From positions 15,987,001-16,051,000 of the forward strand of contig NC_135258.1 of assembly GCF_964204865.1 (NCBI RefSeq): 64,000 bases of DNA, in the 5' to 3' direction. Made by a program: the position numbers and the translations under genes. Each line of letters begins with the position of its first letter. The first letter of the stretch is position 1. Source of the stretch: Styela clava (taxonomy: Eukaryota; Chordata; Ascidiacea; Stolidobranchia; Styelidae). Positions 10,308 through 21,599 of the stretch are shown one piece after another. The notes under the pieces are model-generated. The model worked only from the letters and a program-made list of their open reading frames with translations. It did no database searches and had not been told where the DNA came from.

Positions 10308-13300
10308 ATGACTGATGCAGAAAATCAATCATCTACTGAAATATCATTTTCACCACCAGTATTTCAGCAGAGATACACGAAAGTGTTGAATGTCATTCGT
10401 AAATATAAACCAAAAAAGGTGAGGATGTGACCTGCCTTCTCTGTTATCACATCTTCATATATGTATGCATAATTTAGTAATTACACCTCAGGTATTGTTT
10501 GGGTGTGGTGTTTTTAAATACCACTCAGGTTCCCTCACGGCTCGCGATCAGTAGACCTAAAGTTTGACTGATCAACATAATCTCATCCTGTGGAAAAGTA
10601 GGCTTTCGGACGCACTAATTTCAAATATCTCATCTGGTTTAGGTTTGGATCAATAAGGGCTAGACTGCCCAGGTGTGTTTGTACTTCTCTAGAAGAATCA
10701 GGGTAACCCTTAAATGCTGGTCTTGCAGTATCGACTGCTTCAAGCTTAGCTTGTTCTCCTCAATTCAATAATTTGCTTTAGGATATATAATTCTTGAAGT
10801 TACAATGCTTGATTGTAGATGAACCTTTATAAAAATGCAATCGATCTAGATTCTGCAAAATTGTACATAGCGAGATATTCTGTGACAAAGATTGCAAATC
10901 ACTTCTCGACAATTTGCTTATAAATTATTCTGATACTTTATCAGTTCATACATGTCTTTTTTCTTTCTTTCATGTTATCTTTCTAAATTTGCAACAAAAA
11001 ACTAATTGTTCACTGCTTAGGATGTCAAGATACATATTTGCCATTATAGCCTAATTCGAGGGGCAAAAGGTTGAATGTTAAAATTTTGTGTAAATTCATA
11101 TTTTAAAAAAATTATGAAGAAACCTGCTGGTTTCTAAACAAAGTTTGAAGCTGTATTTTGATTAAAAGTTGAAGGTGAAAATCAATGTTTCCCTCATTTT
11201 CTCAAAACAGTTTGGCCCTTTTGGGTCTAGTTAGTATTCTTTCAATAGTTTTTTGGATTTGTGGAGTCTGAATTATTGACTTTCAACAAACGTTCCTAAC
11301 ACTCCATTATTTGTTCAATTTCTTATGGCACATAATAACTCAATCATTTTTAGGTTGTTGATTTTGGATGTGCTGAGTGTCGATTTATTCGATTGCTCAG
11401 AAACGAAGATTTAGTGGAATACATAATCGGTGTTGACATAGACCGAGCACTACTTGAACATCATGTTGAGAGTATAAGACCTCTGGCTACAGAATATTTG
11501 CAACCAAGGCTCACCCCGTTGACTATGCAGCTATTTCAGGTTTGTGACCATCATATTAATACAAATCAGGTGATATAAAATAGGGGTTGAAGCCGAAAAG
11601 AAATTTTGATACTGTAATTCATGATCATTGTTTGTTTGATAATTTGAGTGTCAAGTTATATCAGGGCAACCCTAAAATGCGGGAAACGGGAACGATGGGA
11701 ACTACAGGAAATACACTAAAATGCGCGAACAACGGGAAATTGCGAAAACTAAAATACGGGAACTACGGGAAATTTCACTAAAAAGCGGGAATGACGGGAA
11801 ATCGCTTTAAGGTACGGGAAATTTTCATTTTGGGGTATGTTTAGGGGGAATTGTTCTAGAAAGCGAAAGCAACGGTAAATATATGCTTTGGGGTGTATGT
11901 ACGTGAAAATTTATCTAAAATGTGGGAACGACGGCAAATCGCTTCAAATTACAGGAAATACTCATTTCAGAGTATGTTTGGAAGAAATTGCACTACAAAA
12001 GGAAGCAACGGGAAATATACGCTTGGGTTGTGTGGATACGGAAATTTCACTAAAAAGCGAAAAATTCCACAAAGAGTGGAGGTGACGGGAAATCGCTCTA
12101 AGATACGGATAATATGTATGTTAGTACAATTACCCCGTACATGCACACTCAAGTATAAACGACACTCCGGAAGTATGTGCAACAAGATGACGCACAACCT
12201 GAACCCTAACCTGGTATACATACTATGTTCAGGTTGTGCGCCATCTTGTTGCACATACTTCGGGAGCGCCGTATAAACTTGCCGTTGCTTTCGCTATTCA
12301 ATGCACATTTACCCCACACATACTCTAAAATACATATTTCCCAGTTCCCGCAATTTCAAATTGACAAATTCCCGTCGTTCCCGCAGTTCCCGCTTTTTAG
12401 TGCATTTCCCGCCGTTCCCGCTTCCTGCATTTTAGGGCCCTAAAATGCGGGAAACGGGAATGAGGGGAAATTTTACTAATGAGCGGGAGAATGTTACAAA
12501 AAGCAGGAATGACGGGAAATGAACTTTAAGATACAGGAAATATGTATTTTAGTGTAATTGTCCCGTACATGCACACTCAAGTATAAACTTCCCGTTGATT
12601 CCGCTTTTCATTGCAAATTTACCCCACACATACTCTGAAATGCGTATTTCCTGTACATTAAAACAAATTCCCGTCATTCCAATCTTTTGTGAAATTTCCC
12701 GTAGTTTCCGCATTTTAGTTTTTGCAATTTCCCGTCGTTCCCGCAGTTCCCGCATTTTAGTGTATTTCCCGTAGTTCCCGTTTTCCGCATTTTAGGGTTG
12801 CCCGTTATATCATATGTATTATGTGTCTTATGTTTGTGAAACACAAGAGTATCCAAGAAGATTATTCAACATCAAATCAGGGCACTTTTGTAAACCACAT
12901 TATGTCTCTTTTGACTGATTATATATAGTTCAGTACATCTGCTAGTGAGTCATTAGTCTTATTTAACATATCTTCAATTGGACTTGATGATATTTGTTAT
13001 ATTGAACATGGTTAACACTAATAGTAGTAAGATGGTTTTTATATGACATGTTGTAAGATATGACATTTCCCAAAAACCATTTTTCGGGGATGAATTTTGC
13101 CACTCGTTGTTTTCTGAATTTCGAACTTTTCAGTATATTTTAAACTAAGTTATTGAAGTTGCTAACCTAAAAATATATTTTTCTAGGGTTCTGTATCCAA
13201 ATATGATGAACGTATCAGTGGGGTTGATGCTGTCATAATGATTGAAGTGATAGAGCACCTTGTTCCTGATGTTCTTGCAGAGTTTCCGGACAACATTTTC

Positions 13301-15575
13301 CGAAATTTGAATCCCAGGATTATTGTTATTACTACACCAAATGCGGATTTCAATGTCGTATTTAATACTTTACGTCATGGTGAATTCAGGCACTGGGACC
13401 ATAAATTTGAATGGACACGGAGCCAGTTTCATGATTGGTGCCAAAATATATCTTCTAAATACAAATACTCAGTCTCTTACACTGGTATTGGTCAAGGACC
13501 AGCAGGAACTGAAGTATATGGATGTTGTTCGCAGATGGCTGTTTTTGTGAAAAATGATATCTGCAGTAACAGAATTGAAATATCTGAAATTGGAGAAAAA
13601 CATTCTTATTCCCTAATAGAACAATGGAAATTTCCTCATGTTAATGATATTAAACATCGAAAATACATAATGAACTCATTGCTGAAAGAGTTTTTCAAAG
13701 GTTGTGCTAATGGATATTTATGGAAAAATGGTCACAGAAATTTAAATGCTGATATAGGGCAGCTGAAGTCCAAGTATACATTTAACAGTGTATGGCAAAG
13801 CTCTAAAAAAATTCCAACCAGAAGAAAATTAGTTTTTGCATCAGGACAATTTGATGATGCTGTCTGTGATAATTCTTTTGGTTGTTCACCAAATGGAATT
13901 GCTGCTTTAAATGGGCAGCACTCACTGTTCTATCCCCAAGTTCCATTTCAACGTGACAAGTTTGGCCAAACTGGTTTCATCAAATATTTGCAGAAAAAAT
14001 ATTTTATGGAAAGAGAGAATGTTGTTTTAACAGGCCAATTTGAAGATGATGTTCTACTTGCATTCAATGACTCGGATGCCAATAATACTTGTAAATCTTC
14101 AAATTTTTCCTACGTTGTTGGTTCGAATTTGTACCTTCCTCTCATTGTTATCACAAATTTAATGAAGGTTAATCATCTCGATGTTACTTTGGAGGAAATT
14201 ACGTAAGTAGTATTTCTATTTTTTTTTTTTCAAATGCAGCCTAGCGAACTAAAATTTGAATTGCATTATCTGAGTTCGTGTCTAGGTACAGTTTATATGT
14301 AGTCCTTGTTTAATATTAGAATGAGAAATTTTTTATGCATATCTAAATAAAATTTTTTGCTAGTTGACAGTTTCACACTGGTTTATTTGTTTCATAACCA
14401 TCATCCTGATTTTAAAAAATTTAACCAGCTGACATTTAAAAGTCCTGATAGCTAATTTCAGTCTAGTCTATCACAGATTTTTCAGCACTAATTTTTGATT
14501 ACTGAAACGAAACTAAAACTCCTCAGAAGACAAATATAAAGTTATTTATGCGTAAATTTTGGATGGGCAACTAAAATACTGACAGATAGCTTGCAAAACA
14601 ACAAAAACAAGCTAATGTGTATGTACATTGTACAACAAAGCTTGAAAATATATTTGAGTGAAAAAAGGGTCTGAGCGGCTGGCTGCTCAAATTGAAATTG
14701 TTGCGTCAGCTCAAGAAAATAAATACGAAAATAGATGCCCAGGGGAGCATTAATTGAAAATGAACTCACATCTCTTGAGGTTTTATTATTATTATTTTAG
14801 TAATGCAATAAGTGAAAATCACGAAGAAAGCATTGTATCTGTATCTAAAGATGGATTTGTTGTAATAGATATGTTAGCTGTGACTTATGGTCAACAAGGA
14901 AAATCTAATAGCCTAGCACTGGAGGAATCAAGGTGATTGTTAAAATAATTTATTTCGATACTAAGATAATGCATGGTTGGCAAAATTTTGGTATAAATGA
15001 AGAAAGAAATTTTTTCATTTAAGCCTATAAATATATGCCTGTTCATTAGTATTTGAATCATTTGGCGCGGCGGTGTGGCTCATCGTGCTAATCGTTAGGA
15101 ATATGCTCGCCACTGCATCTCTGATTACTCTGCGTGGGTTCGCAGGTTCAAATCCCATTCGGGGATGGTCACGTGCGCGAGGATTGCTGGATTCCTTGCC
15201 GCCAAATGGTGGTTCACATAACCACTAGTCGGTTACGGCTTCCACCATCAAGTCCATGCTTCCGAAAATAAATAAATAACTAATCCCATACCCGACGTGG
15301 AATGGTATCCGGATGAGAGGCCGTGGTTCGTCATATGGTTAAACCGCCTTGTCGGATTTGCTCTTCCCCGGGATGAATATGTAAATCCTATCCTATCATT
15401 TGTTTTCAGTGCCATATACCAGTACCGCGGTACATATATTTTTTTCAAATATACTGGTATTTGTCATACTTTCAGTGAAGATGGTGATCTTTGTGACATT
15501 GATTGGGGAAGAAATGATGAAAGTGAGCCCACTTGGTATTCTATAGATGAATTTGCACAGGAAAACTGGGATTAG
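10308..15575 (+). CDS. HENMT1: HENMT1, small-RNA 2'-O-methyltransferase (5 coding exons)
   Basis: It methylates the 2'-OH of the 3'-terminal nucleotide of piRNAs (and siRNAs in some animals), protecting them from trimming and tailing. Coding exons, all GT-AG and in phase, are 10308-10418, 11354-11539, 13187-14202, 14801-14932 and 15476-15575, giving 514 residues. SAM-binding motif I is VVDFGCAECRF (~38-48), followed by IIGVDID. The metal-binding set typical of Hen1 is present: E119, E122 and H123 (in EVIEHL) and H171 (in DHKFEW). ITTPN marks the core strand. The start ATG at 10308 gives an N-terminus (SPPVFQQRY) matching the vertebrate pattern PPLYRQRY. The protein is longer than the ~390-residue human one. 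The extra length is in the large third exon and the C-terminus, which is acidic (DEPxWYSIDEF-like end). Intron 2 holds a foldback element and intron 4 a SINE. A possible AATAAA lies at 15835. Confidence 0.93.
11664..12803. mobile_element. Mutator-like foldback element in HENMT1 intron 2
   Basis: It is bounded by terminal inverted repeats starting GGGCAACCCTAAAATGCGG and staying near-identical for over 50 bases. Perfect 9-bp direct repeats GTTATATCA (11655-11663 and 12804-12812) flank it. A 9-bp target duplication is the hallmark of the Mutator/MULE superfamily; no transposase is present. It is built of two self-palindromic units joined at the palindrome AGGGCCCT (centre 12437/12438). The arms are full of CGGGAA-type short repeats. 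The first unit is interrupted by the MITE at 12161-12270. Confidence 0.88.
12161..12270. mobile_element. 110-bp MITE with 8-bp target duplication
   Basis: It has ~44-bp near-perfect terminal inverted repeats (CTCCGGAAGTATGTGCAAC at the left, mirrored at the right). Direct repeats GTATAAAC flank it at 12153-12160 and 12271-12278. The uninterrupted target is preserved in the second unit of the host element near 12566-12605 (CACTCAAGTATAAACTTCCC). A relative lies at 39677-39774. The 8-bp target duplication suggests mobilisation by a hAT-type transposase. Confidence 0.9.
15064..15398 (+). mobile_element. tRNA-derived SINE, copy in HENMT1 intron 4
   Basis: The head GGCGCGGCGGTGTGGCTCAT and a B-box-like GGTTCAAATCCC near 15146 mark a tRNA-related promoter. 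The body contains GGTTACGGCTTCC.CCATCAAGTCCATGC. The 3' end is AATATGTAAATCCTATCCTATC. At least six further copies or fragments occur in this window. Confidence 0.8.
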
Positions 15576-15749
15576 TAGAACAGATATCTGCAGAGTACAA
15601 TCATCTATGAAAGCAGAAACCCACAATCAATGGGTTTCAAGAAAGTATGTTTTGCTCTGGCCATCGATACAGTTTGATTATACTGAATAATTTTATTACA
15701 CTAAAACATCCAGCGTTCACATTAAATCTAGAACACAGGCTGGAAAAAG

Positions 15750-15876
15750 TGGCATGATGGCTTAGCGGTTAATGTGTTAGCCCTAACTGTGTCAGCATCG
15801 TAGATTTCACAGTCCATGACCCTCACCCAGGTGTAATAAACTGGGTAGATGATGCCTAACCAGAAAGAGTCCCACC
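15750..15876 (+). mobile_element. Second tRNA-like repeat, interrupted
   Basis: GGCATGATGGCTTAGCGGTT resembles a tRNA 5' half, and GTAGATTTCACAGTCC sits at the B-box position. It is cut at 15876 by the insertion of the hAT-like element; sequence resumes at 18007. This is a different family from the GGCGCGGCGG SINE and probably a tRNA-derived SINE remnant. It is not a functional tRNA, since no clean cloverleaf forms. Confidence 0.45.
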
Positions 15877-17998
15877 CAGGGATGGCCAATTCGAATAGTA
15901 TTTGAATATCTCGTCATTCGAATATCGGAATTCGCGTTTATAAGAATATAAGGCGCGGCGGTGTGGCTCAACGGGTGTGGCTCAACGGGCTAAGCGTTAG
16001 GAATTCGCTCGCCACCGCACCTCTAATTACTCTGCGTGGGTTCGCAGGTTCGAATCCCATGCAGGGATGGTTATGTGCGAGAGGATTGCTGGACTCCTAG
16101 CCGTCGTTGGGTGGTTCAGGTAACCGCTGTTCGGTTACGGCTTCCTCAATCACCAAGTCCATGCTTCCGAAAACAAACAATATAACTAATCCCATACCCG
16201 ACTTACGAGAGTCGGTGGTTCGCCATATGGATAAGCCGTCTTATCGGCTTTCCTCCCCCCCCCCATTCCCCCCACCGGGATAAATATGTAAATCCTATCC
16301 TATCGTATGACGTAACACATTTTCGAGCCGCTCTCAAGACGTTTCCGTTGAATGAAACAAATTTGTTCCGCGATAACGATGACAATTATTTTATTTTTGT
16401 ACTGACACGGAATTATTCCGGTGCATACGTTCATCGGCGGCTTCTAAAGAAAACGAAGATTTTTTGATTGTGGAAAAGTGGCAATTTAAAATACTGAAAT
16501 TTAAACCGTGAACAAAATATGTTTTACTGAAGCCCGCGACAGTTTAAAAAACGCATTTCTAGGCAGTGAAAATCGCAAAATTCCCACATTATGTTTGGTC
16601 CGCGTTTAGAAACATATGGTCACTAATGGAGGGCGGGATTTGCCTGACTATCCATTACTTAGTCAAAAAAATTTTGTGTTAACATTATACAAGATTTGAA
16701 ACGCGACTTTTACCGGGTTGTGAGAATGTATATAATATATTTAATCTAAAGAATATTCAATCAATTTTTATTGTGCTGAAATAAATTTTACTCTTGAGAT
16801 TTCACGGCACACATTTTTATTTTTATGTCCGCGGATTGCCATGTTTTATTAGAGTGGTGAGGATTTTATTTTGTCGACGCAACCACGCAACCGCAGGTTA
16901 TATTGAAAACAATTCAATTAATAAAGCAAGACATTTTAAATATGCCCGTATCGGTCACGAAATAATCACTTTGCACAACAGAAAAATATATATTCGTTGT
17001 TATATTATTTGTTGTAAAAGTCGGCTCTTTTAACAGGTGGAGTAATCGCGACGATATGTATTTTTAATTTACTGCTAAACTTTATATGTATATTCATTGT
17101 ATGAAATGAAGTTGTACTCTACAGAATTTGATATCAGCTATTGAGATTTTTCTAACGGCGATAACGAGTTGCAAAAATACGTATTAAAATAAAATACATC
17201 AGGCAGTTTAACTCGTACTTTTAGGCCACAGATCGCTGTCGACCGAATAGGAATGTTTTTATTTTGACGTAAGAAAAAGCAACCGCGAGTTACGTTTGAC
17301 TCACAAAAATTAATATATAAAGATATTTTAGAATCTCGTAGTTGTCATGGATTGAATATTTTGCGTGACATGATAATCATTATACCCTGGAAAGACGGAA
17401 CGAGCGCGGAATCGCGGTGGCTGTTACAGGCGGCAATGGGAGTTTCCGATTTTGATCCTGGCTGGCGCCTGGCAGTGGTGGTCATCTATCCTCTAACTTA
17501 TTGCTAATTTCAGACAAAACTATATGCTACACATAATAACAATATGTTTCACATAAATTAATATACAAATATACTGGTAGGTAGTAGATGGTTGTTGCTT
17601 GCTTCAGTTGCCTGTATTGCCATTGCATTTTATAACTCTCAGAAAATATACACAATTATCTGAATACAAATAGTATATTTGTCAATAAAGTTGACTATTA
17701 TCATGATATCATGGTACCAATGATAGAAATCGTCAGACCACTCCTTGGCCATCTTTTCATATGGTCATTTGTACTAAGTGTACAATTTTAATAAACTGAA
17801 TGTGTCACAAGTTGCTATTATTTTTTTCGATAGCTATAAACTATCAATTACTTTGTGTAGTATACTGTTGGTTTGTAGCTTTATACTGATATTTCTATTG
17901 AAGCTTCTTCCCTATTTTACTGGGTTTGAACTGAAACAAACATGTGTTATTTTAGAATGTATTCGGAATAGTTTAGTATTCGGAAATGGCCATCCCTG
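15877..17998. mobile_element. Non-autonomous hAT-like element, 2.1 kb
   Basis: The ends CAGGGATGGCCAATTCGAAT (left) and its mirrored, slightly diverged partner ending GGCCATCCCTG (right, 17988-17998) form terminal inverted repeats. The 8-bp flanks GTCCCACC (15869-15876) and GTCACACC (17999-18006) differ at one base and fit a hAT target duplication. No transposase frame is recognisable inside. It carries a SINE at 15952-16305. Confidence 0.8.
15952..16305 (+). mobile_element. tRNA-derived SINE inside the hAT-like element
   Basis: Same family as 15064-15398. The head shows a small internal duplication of GTGTGGCTCAACGGG. The B-box GGTTCGAATCCC near 16047 is intact. A C-rich run (TTTCCTCCCCCCCCC) precedes the usual AAATATGTAAATCCTATCC tail. 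Confidence 0.85.
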
Positions 17999-18006
17999 GT
18001 CACACC

Positions 18007-20417
18007 CATGTAAATATTATTGTGGTATACTCTTTCAGGATAACATGGAGAGTCAAAACCATGGTGGTCATGATGAAGTTGTCTGTGGATTTACAGCACA
18101 TGCTGTATGAAAGCGGTGGGACTTGGGACCAAATGTTAAACTATCACGTTCAAGTTTAGTTTTGTTGCATAAATAGCAATCGACTTCCACCAAACTGGAA
18201 TAATTTTTGTGTAAAGTTTGATGCAAGTATTGATACTGAAGAGGAGTAGAGTCATCTGCAATTTAGAATTGAGGAAAATACAAATAGAATCTATTACAAG
18301 TCTGCATGAAAGGCTTGGACTACAAAGTGAATCACTCAAGTCATTAAGGAGGCTGTGACTCTAATCCGTTCAATCTGGTAAGGAATCTAGCGATAGCTTG
18401 AGTTCATGTTAAGTTTTTCGTTTTATGTCTAATGAACATAGCTATATGCTGTTACAAAATGGACATCTGGTGAAAACCGTAAATTTCATGGAAGGAATTA
18501 AAATTCAGAGGATATTACTGACCACATCGGTGACAAGTCAGATAAAAAGATACATATGACACAAGAAAAGATGCTGTAATAAACTGTATTGCTTGTGGTG
18601 TCTCATTTGAAACATAGAGAAATTTTTTACCTGACATTTTTTGTATTTTTACAAGATTGCTCCCGATCTACCAACTAATTTAACCCTCACTTTCTCAGTT
18701 ATGAAAAGGTTGTCATATTTGCGATTCTAGCTTGTTTCTTGAGGCCATTTATTGGATCACCGCACTTAAATCGTGTTCTCCAACACTTTGATCTGAAAAA
18801 TGAGCGAGCGTCAATAGATTTCAACTCTAGTTTCAAAGGCAGTATTTTCGGAAGTTATCCAAACTCTATAGATAACGATGTTGATTGAAAACACTTTCGC
18901 AGTGATAAAAATTGTGGAGTATGTGATATCCTATAAAAGTTTAGCACGTATCCAAGACTAGTCGGAATCATGTCTGAAAGTCTCCATAAGAGAGATTTCG
19001 TGGAATGTACTCATTAATTTTGTTCGTGTGTGAGTTTTTTTGTGTGTTAAGCAATTAAAATCGGGGTAAAATGTTCGAATGAGCTTTGTTGTTCATGCTA
19101 CCAATGACATGATGTCAGTGATGCAGCTGAAAAGTGCATAGTTCCATTGTCTTAATGGGAATGTTAATATCGTTGTACGGTTTGTCTGATCTACTGCGTA
19201 CCAGAGTGATGATGGCTGCATGCTTAGCCAACACTGCTATGCTACTTGCATGGGTCACGCTATTAAGTTGTACACTTCAATTCGAAACTTGCATTGGAAA
19301 GAGTTGGAAGCAACCGTTAACGGAACCACCCTGTGACAGCGAGGAGTCCAGCAATCCTCTGCCACATAATTGCCCCACACGAGATTCAAACCGGCGAGCC
19401 CGCTCACGATAATCAAAGGTGTGGTTACAAGCCTATTCCTAAAGCTTATCACGCCACATGATGCGCCACACCAGTGAGCTGGAGCCGGTAGTTATTGGGA
19501 TGCGGTTTTCGTATGTATCCAGAGAGTTGAGGAAAGCCGATGACACGGCTGAAATATATTCGAGACATCGTTTTGTGAAGTGTCCGAAATAGAAGCACAT
19601 ATATAAGAGTTCTCATGACCAGGGTCGATAATGTCATTTTTATGATATCTTTGCTCTATTATCACAGCCTTTGTAAGTGTGAAAATTTTTGTTGTTTGCA
19701 ATATGTAAAGATTAAGGTCACCGTTTAGGACAATTGGATAAAGCTGTGTGAAAATTGTGCTGTCCGTCGATGTCATTATTGTGGAAAACTACTTGTTTAA
19801 ATTACTTTATATGAATGCAATGAGACAAATAAAAGAGATGTAGACGATGAGGAACTTGGACCCCATTGTCGACTATATTGAATGCTCAGTACGAAGAGAG
19901 AAGTTTTGAGATATTAATAGTCTTCAAAAAGAATTTGCGAATTATACATTTTTTAACTGGCGCCGAAATGGACCTATAGATCGTTTTAATATTACGTAGT
20001 TGTCAGAATTCTTGGTCACGTTCTTGTGAAAAGGCGCTTTACATGTGGGCCGAAAGGTATAACTTGGAATCACGCGCAAACCACCGAAGCATGAAGTAGT
20101 TTATTTTGTAGTCTTCTGTTTCCAGTGGGCATGTAATCAGGCCTCCTAAATGTTCCTTGAATCCTATGGGATCTTATATTTCATCCAAAATTTCGCTGTA
20201 ATATTTTTTATGCGCAGAAACCCGGTTTTCAATCTGCCAAGCGTGACGACTTAATTTTGCAAAATCTGTCGGTGACGCACTGTAGGTAGGTAGCCTACGG
20301 TAAGTTACTTGTAAAAGCTGAAATACTGTTATTGATTTAATCTACAAGTCTAATCATTTAGAATTTTAATTCACATAATTTAATAAGCTAGGGCAGTTTG
20401 AATACGTGACAGGTAGC
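18007..20417. other. Repeat-derived intergenic DNA
   Basis: No convincing gene. Apart from the minus-strand SINE at 19305-19482, I see only scattered short open frames without splice context or recognisable motifs. Confidence 0.4.
19305..19482 (-). mobile_element. tRNA-derived SINE, diverged copy
   Basis: Reverse complement of the SINE: GAGGAGTCCAGCAATCCTCT near 19340, then GAGATTCAAACCGGCGA at the B-box position. It ends with GATGCGCCACACCAG near 19460, corresponding to the SINE head. Confidence 0.7.
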
Positions 20418-20690
20418 GGGGTTCGCAGGTTCGAATCCCATGCGGGGATGATCATGTGCGAGAGGATTGCTGGACTCCTCGCCGCCGTAGGGTGGTTCAC
20501 GTAACCGCTGGTCGGTTACGGCTTCCTCCACCATCAAGTCCATGCTTCCGAAAACAAGTAACTGGCTAACTAATCCCATACCCGACCTGGACTGGTAACC
20601 GAACGAGAGGCCGTGGTTCGCCATATGATTAAGCCGTCTTATCGGCTTTCTTCTCCCCCGAGATAAATATGTAAATCTTATCCTGTGAAC
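20418..20690 (+). mobile_element. tRNA-derived SINE, 5'-truncated
   Basis: It begins at GGGTTCGCAGGTTCGAATCC, so the A-box half is lost or replaced. It runs through GGTTACGGCTTCCTCCACC to AAATATGTAAATCTTATCC. It sits at the left edge of the 2.9-kb direct duplication, as does its counterpart at 26650. Confidence 0.8.
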
Positions 20691-21147
20691 CGACAGAACA
20701 GTTCACATATGCAGTGGTGGTAGGAGTCGAGAAACATGATCTGACTATCGGGCGAATTAGGGCTCAGACTCCACACACCAATGCATATGCAATAAATAAC
20801 TAGACAAGAAATATAAATGAAACAATAAAAAATAGGACACTCCAGTCCCGCCACACTTTGATTGAAACTATTCAATAATCTGTTTTTTAGATGTACCGGT
20901 AGACGATTTTAGCCTAGTCTATTACAGCTATTTCTACACTAATTTTTAGTTACTGCAATTAAACCAAAACTCCTAAGAATACAAAATGATTATTGAATTG
21001 TTTAATTCATACTTAAATTTTCGAAACACGACTGAAAACTAACAACTAGAATTCAAAAATGCGAATATGAGGTAACCTTCACAAACACGCCTGAAGATCT
21101 GTCTGAAATGACAAACGTGTCTGAGCGGATGCGAAGTCTCAGACAAG

Positions 21148-21373
21148 GCTGCAGCTGAGTTGAAGATGATCGATCTTTATGAGGAATGCCAACTGAAATG
21201 CGCGACAAGAGAAGGGATCATTGAGTTATGAAAAAAAAATGCCAATGAAAAATACTCACATGTCAAACGAGCTGCGCGTAGGATATTGTCAATGTTTGGG
21301 TCAAAATACGTCTGCGAGTCTGTGTTTTCAATCCTAATACACCTGTCAAAGCATCGATCTGTTGTGACTGACA
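21148..21373 (+). pseudogene. hAT transposase C-terminal (dimerisation) remnant
   Basis: Plus-strand frames read AAELKMIDLYEECQLKCATR and then KRAARRILSMFGSKYVCESV. The second is the hAT dimerisation signature (family pattern LSMFGSTYVCESVFS). A frameshift separates the two parts, and the frame is stopped soon after the final VVTD. The catalytic DDE region is absent. It is homologous to 27431-27662. Confidence 0.8.
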
Positions 21374-21534
21374 TCTATGTGTCAGTCAGAATCCCCTAAG
21401 TAACATGCATAACAATAAATGGCTTGCAAATTTCTGTCGTAATCATGTTGGTTTGTGACATTTACAATAAACTAGCATTCTAGCAGAGCTGAATATAGGT
21501 ATATCTGATGTTCGTGTGTGTTATTGTTTATAAT

Positions 21535-21599
21535 GTGGCTCTTCGCGGTAATGAGGTACGAAATGCGGCTCTTGGTCTCGGACTGGTTGGCCACCCCTG
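21535..21599 (+). mobile_element. hAT right terminus
   Basis: The subterminal motif TGCGGCTCTTGGTCTCG and the end GGTTGGCCACCCCTG are typical of a hAT 3' end. They follow the transposase remnant in the expected orientation. No matching left end is found for this copy. Confidence 0.65.
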
